Positions 1 to 5,043 of a stretch of DNA of 7,381 nt are shown here, piece after piece (the stretch's first letter is position 1; every line of letters begins with the position of its first letter). The translations under genes were made by a program, and so were the position numbers. The stretch covers positions 1 to 7,381 of the forward strand of contig JAWWBN010000198.1 in the NCBI GenBank assembly GCA_033720955.1. Reading direction: 5' to 3'. A model generated the notes under the pieces. It was given only the letters and a program-made list of their open reading frames with translations, ran no database searches and was not told the DNA's origin. Source of the stretch: JAWWBN01 sp033720955. GTDB taxonomy: Bacteria; Acidobacteriota; Thermoanaerobaculia; Multivoradales; JAHEKO01.

Positions 1-348
1 CACCCGCTTGATCTTGCGCTCTTCGTCGTGCTGGTCGATGTTGGGCCGGAACTTGACTTCCTTGACCTCGATGACGTGGGTCTTCTTGCGGGCCTCTCGG
101 GCCTGCTTCTCCTTCTCGTACCGGAGCTTGCCCCAGTCGAGGATCCGGACGACGGGCGGGTCGGCGTTGGCGCCCACCTCCACCAGGTCGAGACCGGCCG
201 CCTTGGCCCGCTCGCGGGCCTCCTCCACCGGCACGATGCCCACCTGGCTGCCGTCCGAGTCGATGAGCCGCACCGGGCTGCGGCGGATCGCGTTGTTGAC
301 CCGCGGGCCCCGAGGGGGCTGTGGCGGGCGACGTGGGGGTCTAGGGAT
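1..348 (-). CDS. infC: Translation initiation factor IF-3, 5' part (partial at window edge)
   Basis: IF-3 binds the 30S subunit, keeps it apart from 50S and checks start-codon and initiator-tRNA pairing. The 116 visible codons cover a Pro/Arg-rich N-terminal tail, the IF3-N domain (RVNNAIRRSPVRLI, then GIVPVEEARERAKAAGLDLVEV, NADPPVVRILDWGKLRYE), the Lys/Glu-rich linker helix and the beginning of IF3-C (VKEVKFRPNIDQHD). The remaining C-terminal half lies beyond position 1. No ATG, GTG, TTG or CTG occurs in frame between the upstream stop (439-441) and the conserved domain. The first in-frame GTG falls inside the conserved SPVRLI block. Translation therefore must begin at one of two tandem ATC codons (349-351 or 346-348). 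AAGGAG at 355-360 sits 3 or 6 nt upstream of them, which favours 348. A non-canonical AUU-type start is the known autoregulatory feature of infC in Escherichia coli. The usual upstream neighbour thrS is absent. Identity is very secure; the exact start codon is less so. Confidence 0.95.
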   Translation of the reverse strand, partial: MPRPPRRPPQPPRGPRVNNAIRRSPVRLIDSDGSQVGIVPVEEARERAKAAGLDLVEVGANADPPVVRILDWGKLRYEKEKQAREARKKTHVIEVKEVKFRPNIDQHDEERKIKRV

Positions 349-354
349 GATCGT

Positions 355-360
355 CTCCTT
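355..360 (-). promoter_or_regulatory. Shine-Dalgarno site of infC
   Basis: AAGGAG on the minus strand is the only strong ribosome-binding site near the conserved start of IF-3. It lies 3 nt from the first ATC and 6 nt from the second, supporting initiation at ATC, most likely the second one. Confidence 0.75.
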
Positions 361-396
361 TCGTTCTCTTCGGCCGAGGGTCGATGGTGCCGGCGG

Positions 397-414
397 CCGG
401 GTCCGTCGACCCGG
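397..414 (-). promoter_or_regulatory. Stem-loop in the infC leader
   Basis: On the minus strand CCGGGTC and GACCCGG form a perfect 7-bp stem around a GACG tetraloop. It lies about 46-49 nt upstream of the infC start codon and just after the stop of the small upstream ORF. No T tract follows, so it is not a standard intrinsic terminator. A role in infC translational control is inference only; a chance GC-rich hairpin cannot be excluded. Confidence 0.4.
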
Positions 415-438
415 GGCGCCGTGCGGTCGGGCGCGCGC

Positions 439-567
439 TCACGACGTGCGGAACAGCTCTGCCACGAGGTCCGGCCAGGGGAGAGAGTCTTCCAGCGTGC
501 CGGGCGGGGACGGAAGGGCCGAGGGTTCGTCGCCCGGGTTCGGCTTGTGCGCTGCGCGCTGCACCAC
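439..567 (-). CDS. Small ORF upstream of infC, hypothetical 41-42 aa protein
   Basis: Not recognised. The frame begins with two tandem GTG codons (565-567 and 562-564) and ends in TGA at 439-441, 87 nt before infC. My count of codon-position GC is about 76, 55 and 86 percent at positions 1, 2 and 3, the order expected of real genes in a GC-rich genome. The peptide is charged and Pro-rich in its first half, with KPNPGDEPSALPSPPG, and ends in a plausible amphipathic helix, LPWPDLVAELFRTS. It has no signal peptide or membrane segment. A -10-like TGCTACCCT lies just upstream, so the transcript could be leaderless. It may be a small protein or a leader peptide co-transcribed with infC. The alternative is non-coding leader with chance codon bias; homologues would be needed for a firm call. 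Confidence 0.4.
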   Translation of the reverse strand: MVQRAAHKPNPGDEPSALPSPPGTLEDSLPWPDLVAELFRTS

Positions 568-571
568 GGGG

Positions 572-580
572 AGGGTAGCA
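572..580 (-). promoter_or_regulatory. Candidate extended -10 promoter for the small ORF and infC
   Basis: TGCTACCCT on the minus strand (TG, 1 nt, TACCCT) fits an extended -10 element. It ends 4 nt before the first GTG and 7 nt before the second GTG of the small ORF, and about 220 nt upstream of infC. No TTGACA-like -35 is visible 17 nt upstream. It lies just past the stop codon of the DegV-fusion gene, so infC may have its own promoter, but read-through from that gene is also possible. Confidence 0.35.
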
Positions 581-592
581 CAAAGCGGCGCG

Positions 593-2407
593 TCACGCGC
601 TCGCAGCCGCACCGGGCCGCGGACCGAGGAGCTCCAGCTCCTCGCTGTCGGGCTGGAAGAGGGTGGCCCCCACGCACCCGGGTCCGACGTGGGTGCCGAC
701 CACCGGGCCCATCTCGGTGACGTAGAGCTCCGCGACGGAGAACCGCTCGACGAGCAGCTCTCGCAGCCGGTCGGCCCGCGCGGGGGCGTTGGCATGGGCG
801 ATGCCGCCGAGCACCGGACGCTCCGCGTCCAGCCGCTCCCCGGCCAGCTCGATCAGACGCGGCAGCGCCGCCCGGCGGCCGCGCACCCGGCTGACGGGGA
901 CCACCTCCCCCTCCTGGACCCCCAGGATGGGCTTGATGCCCATCAACCCGCCCAGCCACGCCTTGGCCTTGCCGATCCGGCCGCCGCGCGCCAGGTACTC
1001 GAGGGTGTCGACCACGAAGAGAGTGGTGATCCGGCCGCCGATCTCGCGCAGCCGACGGCCGATCTCGACGGCGTCGAGATCGCGCTCGGCCAACCGCGCC
1101 GCGAACAGCGCCAGGAGACCCAGGGGAAGACTCACCTGCCCGCTGTCGACCACCTCGATGCGCGGCGTCTCGCCGGTGAGCCGGGTGAGCTCGCGCATGG
1201 CCGGGTCGGAGGCGGCCTGTCGCGCGTGCACCACGGTCTGGGACATCTTCTCCGAGATGTGCACGGAGACCACGTCCTGACGCTGCAGGCGGCGGTGGAA
1301 CTCGAAGGCGAACCTGGAAGGCTCCGGCGGCCGCGTGGAGGGGTGCTCTTCGCCGCGCTCGAGCAGCTCGTAGAAGCGCGCCGGCTCGAGCTCTTCCCGG
1401 TCCACGTAGCGCGTCTCGCCGAAGAGGACGGTCAGGGGCACCATCTCGATCTGGTGCGCCCGCACCAGCTCGGCGGGCAGGTCCGCGGTGGAATCGGTGA
1501 TCACGGTCACCGCCGGCAGGGCCTCGGTGCGGGCCAGGACGCCGCGGGCCACCAACTCCTCCAGCTCGCGCGCCACCCGCGAATCGGGCACCGGGATGGA
1601 GTCGAGCAGCTCGCCGGCGCGCGCGCCGCCGTGAATCTCGCCCAGGATCTGCTGCTGGAGGGTCGAGAACGGCTGGGAGAAGAGGCTGGGTCCCAGCCGC
1701 ACCTCGTAGCGGGAGCGCGGCTCGGGCAGCTCGCCGACGGCGTCCTCGATGGCCGCCGCCACCAGGGAATCGAACTCCTCCAGCATCTCCCGAGGCGGAA
1801 GGCCGTCGTCCCCCAGCTCCACCCGAAACGCCCCGTCGACCCTGCGGGCGAGCCGGCAGAACGCCTTCACCCCCCGCACGGGGCCGACGCTCGCCGCGAT
1901 CACCTCGCCGTCGCGCAGCACCAGCCCGCCCCCTTCCAGCGACACCCGGCCGCTGGCGCCCGCCACGCGCAGTCGCCGGACCAGGTCGAGCGGAGGGGTG
2001 TGGGCGAAGTCGCCCACCAGCGCCTTGAGATCGTAGTCGGGCTCCACCCCGACCTGCAGCGCGACCAGCGCCAGACGGATCCGGCGCACCAGCCGCGCGT
2101 CGTCGAGCCCCGCCGTGGCCACGAAGAGCGCCTCGGACGGCAGCGACTCGGCTTCCTCCTCGTCGTCCCCCAGGTAGAGCATGGTGGGGGCGTCGGGCCC
2201 GCTGCGCGAGCCGATGACGGCGATCGGACCGGCCGCGAGGGCCGCCGGCGCCACCACCACGGAGGGCGCGAGGGCATCGGCGAATCGCACCGCCTCGGCC
2301 TCGTCCACCGTGGGCACCACCTCGTAGCCCTCGGCGGTGAGGCCGAAGCCCAGGGAGCGGCGGCGCTCCGGGTCCCGTTCCACGAGAAGGACGCTGGCGT
2401 TCTGCAT
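593..2407 (-). CDS. Degenerate receiver - DUF4388 - winged helix-like - DegV fusion protein
   Basis: A 604-residue cytoplasmic protein of unusual architecture. Residues 4-115 resemble a response-regulator receiver (VLLVERDPERRRSLG), but the phosphoacceptor position reads PSVVVAPAALAAG, with Ala53 where Asp is expected, so it is probably not phosphorylated. Residues 127-200 match DUF4388 (PATAN-like: SGRVSLEGGGLVLRDGEVIAAS ending DGAFRVELG). Residues 208-225 form a helix and 248-292 a winged-helix-like segment. Residues 299-585 are a full DegV domain: TDSTADLP at 304-311, PSTRPPEPS at 356-364, DTLEYLARGGRIGK at 467-480, IKPIL at 491-495, GPVVGTHVGPG at 567-577. DegV/FakB proteins bind a fatty acid for phosphorylation by FakA-type kinase; no kinase is visible here. 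The loop usually S-S-x-L-S-G-T reads SEKMSQT (385-391). The ATG at 2405-2407 follows the preceding gene by 14 nt and has no Shine-Dalgarno. Domain calls for DegV and DUF4388 are firm; the receiver is inferred from fold-like pattern. Confidence 0.9.
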   Translation of the reverse strand: MQNASVLLVERDPERRRSLGFGLTAEGYEVVPTVDEAEAVRFADALAPSVVVAPAALAAGPIAVIGSRSGPDAPTMLYLGDDEEEAESLPSEALFVATAGLDDARLVRRIRLALVALQVGVEPDYDLKALVGDFAHTPPLDLVRRLRVAGASGRVSLEGGGLVLRDGEVIAASVGPVRGVKAFCRLARRVDGAFRVELGDDGLPPREMLEEFDSLVAAAIEDAVGELPEPRSRYEVRLGPSLFSQPFSTLQQQILGEIHGGARAGELLDSIPVPDSRVARELEELVARGVLARTEALPAVTVITDSTADLPAELVRAHQIEMVPLTVLFGETRYVDREELEPARFYELLERGEEHPSTRPPEPSRFAFEFHRRLQRQDVVSVHISEKMSQTVVHARQAASDPAMRELTRLTGETPRIEVVDSGQVSLPLGLLALFAARLAERDLDAVEIGRRLREIGGRITTLFVVDTLEYLARGGRIGKAKAWLGGLMGIKPILGVQEGEVVPVSRVRGRRAALPRLIELAGERLDAERPVLGGIAHANAPARADRLRELLVERFSVAELYVTEMGPVVGTHVGPGCVGATLFQPDSEELELLGPRPGAAASA

Positions 2408-2418
2408 CGCGGCGCTAG

Positions 2419-2424
2419 AGTCTA
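2419..2424 (-). promoter_or_regulatory. Candidate -10 element overlapping the preceding stop codon
   Basis: TAGACT on the minus strand contains the TAG stop of the receiver/GTPase-like gene and ends 11 nt before the ATG of the DegV-fusion gene. That start has no Shine-Dalgarno, so a leaderless internal transcript is plausible. The surrounding 11-mer CGGTAGACTCT recurs exactly just upstream of the bacilliredoxin gene at 7265-7275. There is no convincing -35. The two genes may equally be a simple operon. Confidence 0.3.
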
Positions 2425-3963
2425 CCGCCCGGCGGGCGGGGAGGAGCCGCCCCCGCGGAGAAGCCGGAAGACCGCCAGCAGATTGCGTGGCGCCTCCGGC
2501 ACCAGACGCCAGCGGGGATGCTCGGCCAGAACGCGGCGGATCGTCTCCGACGACTCTTCGGAGGCCGCCACGGCGAAGCCGACGCCGTGCTCGGAGAGGT
2601 CGAAGCGGCCGGCCACCCGCCGGAACGTCGGCGAGCCGTCCTTTCCGCCCAGCCAGACCACGGCGCCGGCGCAGGCGGGGGCGACGGCGGCGATCCGGGC
2701 CTGCGAGGCCTCGTCGAGGAGACGCACGTGGAGCGCCACCTCGCCCTCCTCGGTGGCCAGCACGCAGGAGCCGCCCGAGCCGCTCCGCAGCGCCACAAGA
2801 AGGGGCGGCAGGACGTCCGGCCGCCAGCCCTCCTCGACCTCGGTGAAGAGGGCCGTGAGACGCCGCCACGCCGCCGGCTCGGCCAGCAGCAGGATGGAGA
2901 CGGGGTCGGACCGGATCCCCCGCTCCCGCGCCGTCCACACGAGATCGTCCAGGGCCGAGTCCAGCAGCTCCTGGCGGGTGATCTCGACCGTCGAGGCCGC
3001 CTCGCCGTCCCGCGCGTCGGGATCGTGGGGGACGAGCACTCCCTTCTCGCACAGCCAGGCCACCGTCAGGAGCACCCGCTGCGGCGCCGCGAGATTCGCC
3101 GCCAGCAGGTCGAAGAGACGCGTGCCGGGAGTCTGCCGCACCCGCTGCAGCACCTCGACAACGGGCAACGCCGGCAGATCCGGCTCGGGGGACGGCAGCA
3201 GCGTGAGGCCGCTCTCCGCCAGCGGCTCGCCGGTCGCCGGCACGGACTCCGCCCGGCGGTCCAGCTCGTCCTTGAGCCAGGCGGCCTCGAGCAGCGCCCG
3301 CTGGACCTCGAGCCCCTCTCTCCGCTCGCCCTCCTCCTCCGGCGGGGCGGAGGGCGCGGCCACGAAGCGGAAGCTCCCCTCCTCCACACCCAGGAGGGCG
3401 AGGAGCGCCTCGGCTCCGCTGAGCCGCTCCCAGGCCGCGGCGACGACCCGGCCGTGCCCGCTGATCTCGACCGAGCCTCCGCCGCGGCGGCCCCAGACCA
3501 TCAACCGGCCCCGCCGGCGCGCCTCGACCAGGGGCTGCAGCAGCTCCCACAGCGAGTAGGTGGCGAGGCTTCCCTCGAGCACCATCGGATCGGTGTGACC
3601 GGACCGGCTGAGCCGGTCCACCCTGAGGACCAGCTCGTCGAAGTGGATCGGCCGAACGAGCAGGTCGTCGGCGCCGGCGCGCAGCACCTCGACCCGCTCC
3701 TTCGCTTCCAGCGGACCGGAGATCGCCAGAACTCGCGGCGGCCGGCCCTCCTCGAGATCGCGGACGGCCCGCACCAGCGAGCCGCCGGCGGCCATGGGCA
3801 GGTCGAGGTCGAGCACCACCACGTCGCTCCAGCCGCGCGCCGCGGCCGCCAGCGCCTGGTCCTCGTTCTCGCACAGCTCGACCTGATGACCCGCCTCGCG
3901 CAGGCGGTCTTCCATCAACGCGGCGAAGACGGGGTCTGATTCGACGACGAGGACACGACCCAA
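2422..3963 (-). CDS. Response regulator: receiver - DUF4388 - winged helix-like - degenerate GTPase-like domain
   Basis: A 513-residue cytoplasmic signalling protein. Residues 1-118 are a receiver (RVLVVESDP; LDLDLPMAAGG with Asp52 the likely phosphoacceptor; Ser82 at the switch position). The usually invariant Lys is Arg104 in VRPIHFDEL. Residues 127-202 are a clear DUF4388 (PATAN-like) domain (LEGSLATYSLWELLQPLVEA, GRLMVWG, GVEEGSFRF). A Pro/Glu-rich linker and helix follow, then a winged-helix-like segment at 267-312. Residues 325-505 alternate beta and helix in the order of a Ras-like GTPase: VSILLLAEPAAWRRLTALF in the P-loop position without GxxxxGK[ST], LLDEASQARIAAV where DxxG would be, and CAGAVVWLG as the next strand. 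Nucleotide binding is therefore unlikely and the GTPase relationship is inference. The TTG start (3961-3963) has GGGAG 7 nt upstream, and starting there gives a complete receiver. It shares its core design with the next gene, 14 nt downstream, so the two probably act in one pathway. No histidine kinase is in the window. Confidence 0.88.
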   Translation of the reverse strand: MGRVLVVESDPVFAALMEDRLREAGHQVELCENEDQALAAAARGWSDVVVLDLDLPMAAGGSLVRAVRDLEEGRPPRVLAISGPLEAKERVEVLRAGADDLLVRPIHFDELVLRVDRLSRSGHTDPMVLEGSLATYSLWELLQPLVEARRRGRLMVWGRRGGGSVEISGHGRVVAAAWERLSGAEALLALLGVEEGSFRFVAAPSAPPEEEGERREGLEVQRALLEAAWLKDELDRRAESVPATGEPLAESGLTLLPSPEPDLPALPVVEVLQRVRQTPGTRLFDLLAANLAAPQRVLLTVAWLCEKGVLVPHDPDARDGEAASTVEITRQELLDSALDDLVWTARERGIRSDPVSILLLAEPAAWRRLTALFTEVEEGWRPDVLPPLLVALRSGSGGSCVLATEEGEVALHVRLLDEASQARIAAVAPACAGAVVWLGGKDGSPTFRRVAGRFDLSEHGVGFAVAASEESSETIRRVLAEHPRWRLVPEAPRNLLAVFRLLRGGGSSPPAGR

Positions 3964-3970
3964 TGAGAAG

Positions 3971-3975
3971 CTCCC
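3971..3975 (-). promoter_or_regulatory. Shine-Dalgarno supporting the TTG start
   Basis: GGGAG on the minus strand is followed by a 7-nt spacer and TTG at 3961-3963. This spacing decides the start codon of the receiver/DUF4388/GTPase-like gene. A farther upstream TTG at 3988 is in a different frame. Confidence 0.6.
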
Positions 3976-3986
3976 ACGAGAGGCTC

Positions 3987-3992
3987 AATCTA
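3987..3992 (-). promoter_or_regulatory. Candidate -10 for the signalling gene pair
   Basis: TAGATT on the minus strand lies 23 nt upstream of the TTG start, giving a predicted leader of about 17 nt that contains the GGGAG site. No good -35 is present. It faces a -10-like element for manA within about 25 bp, so the two divergent promoters would overlap. Confidence 0.35.
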
Positions 3993-4009
3993 CCCTACTG
4001 CGGCCGCTG

Positions 4010-4018
4010 TGCTAGCCT
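4010..4018 (+). promoter_or_regulatory. Candidate extended -10 promoter of manA
   Basis: TGCTAGCCT (TG, 1 nt, TAGCCT) sits in the intergenic region between the divergent genes. Predicted transcription would start near 4025, about 30 nt before the manA ATG. No consensus -35 is evident. This position makes the GTG at 4009 an unlikely translation start for manA, since it would precede the transcript. Confidence 0.35.
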
Positions 4019-4056
4019 CTTCCGCGGGCCGACAGCGAGCCCGGGCCCCCGGTCCC

Positions 4057-5037
4057 ATGCCCCGCCTCGAGCCCCTTTTCTTCCAGCCGGTCCTCAAGGC
4101 CTACGCCTGGGGCGGCCGCAACCTGGAGCGGCTGGGGAGGGCGCTGCCTCCCGGCAGGACGGCGGAGAGCTGGGAGATCTCGGACCACCCGCACGGCCCC
4201 ACCCCGGTGCGCGCCGGGGAGCACGCCGGGCGCTCGCTGGCCGAGCTCCAGCGGGAGCTGGGAGCCGACCTGGTCGGGCAGAGGAGCGGCGCCGCCCTCG
4301 AGCGCGGTCGCTTCCCGCTGCTCGTCAAGCTGCTCGACGCCAACGAGTGGCTCTCCGTTCAGGTCCACCCCGACGACGCCTACGCCCTCCGGCATCACCG
4401 CGGCGAGCGGGGCAAGACCGAGATGTGGGTGGTCCTCCACGCCGAGCCCGGGGCCGAGCTGGTCTACGGCCTCCGGCCCGGCGCCGGCCGGCGGGAGGTG
4501 GCCCGGGCGGCGGCCGAGGGCGAGCTGGAGCCGCTTCTGCGGCGGGTGCCGGCACGCGCCGGCGACGTCTTCTTCGTGCCCGCGGGGACCATTCACGCCC
4601 TCGGGCCGGGCCTGCTGTTGGCGGAGATCCAGCAGGCCAGCGACCTCACCTTCCGGCTCTTCGACTGGGGGCGCCGCGACGCCGATCGCCCGCTCCACCT
4701 CGAGCAGGCCCTCGCGGTGGCCGACCTGCACGGATCGGGAGGCGCCGTCGCCCCCCGCCGCCGCCCGGAGGGCAGGATCGAGGTGGAGGAGCTGGTGCGC
4801 TGCCCGCACTTCGTCGCCGAGCGGTGGACCTTCCCGCCGGGCGCCTCCCACGCCGCTCACCTGGGCGGCGACACGTTCGAGATCTGGGGGGCGTTGACCG
4901 GGCGGGCGGAGCTGCGCACCGCCACGGGCCTCTGGCCGCTGGCGGCGGTGGACTGGGCCCTGCTCCCCGCCACTCTCGGCGCCGTCACCCTGTCGGCGGC
5001 GGCGACCACCGTGCTGCTCCGCGTCCGCGCACGCTAG
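4057..5037 (+). CDS. manA: Mannose-6-phosphate isomerase, class I (cupin, zinc-dependent)
   Basis: Interconverts fructose-6-phosphate and mannose-6-phosphate in the cytoplasm, linking glycolysis to GDP-mannose for glycans and exopolysaccharide, or allowing mannose use. The 326 residues match the short Bacillus-type family of about 315. The start FFQPVLKAYAWGGRNLERLG is typical. Metal-site motifs are intact: VQVHPDD (Gln102, His104), KTEMW (Glu122) and PAGTIHALGPG (His180). The signature IQQASDLTFRLFDWGR (191-206) carries the active-site arginine region. A second cupin half follows, with a weakly conserved C-terminus. I chose ATG at 4057 because it gives the canonical N-terminus; a GTG at 4009 would add 16 uncharacteristic residues and overlaps the likely promoter. 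There is no clear Shine-Dalgarno. It is divergent from the receiver genes and convergent with the SGNH gene, 6 nt between stops. Specific phosphoglucose isomerase activity in addition cannot be judged from sequence. Confidence 0.95.
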   Translation: MPRLEPLFFQPVLKAYAWGGRNLERLGRALPPGRTAESWEISDHPHGPTPVRAGEHAGRSLAELQRELGADLVGQRSGAALERGRFPLLVKLLDANEWLSVQVHPDDAYALRHHRGERGKTEMWVVLHAEPGAELVYGLRPGAGRREVARAAAEGELEPLLRRVPARAGDVFFVPAGTIHALGPGLLLAEIQQASDLTFRLFDWGRRDADRPLHLEQALAVADLHGSGGAVAPRRRPEGRIEVEELVRCPHFVAERWTFPPGASHAAHLGGDTFEIWGALTGRAELRTATGLWPLAAVDWALLPATLGAVTLSAAATTVLLRVRAR

Positions 5038-5043
5038 GGCAGC

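Noticed and set aside
341..583. An 80-codon minus-strand frame upstream of infC ending at 341
   Set aside because: Its start lies inside the TGCTACCCT element, its product is Arg/Pro/Ala-rich, and it overlaps both the better-supported small ORF and the infC start in another frame.
8..3559. A 1183-codon open frame on the plus strand
   Set aside because: It runs antisense to infC and both signalling genes, which have recognisable domains. Long antisense frames are common in GC-rich DNA, and its product is low-complexity with no recognisable domain.
2408..3988. N-terminal extension of the DegV-fusion frame up to 3988
   Set aside because: The extension is Arg/Gly/Ala-rich and overlaps the well-supported receiver/DUF4388 gene in another frame. 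The DegV-fusion protein starts naturally at 2407, where receiver-like sequence begins.
4009..4056. GTG at 4009 as the manA start
   Set aside because: The added 16 residues are not family-like and the GTG coincides with the candidate promoter element; ATG at 4057 gives the typical N-terminus.
5038..5043. Possible bidirectional terminator between manA and the SGNH gene
   Set aside because: Only 6 nt separate the stops and I see no hairpin followed by a T tract on either strand.
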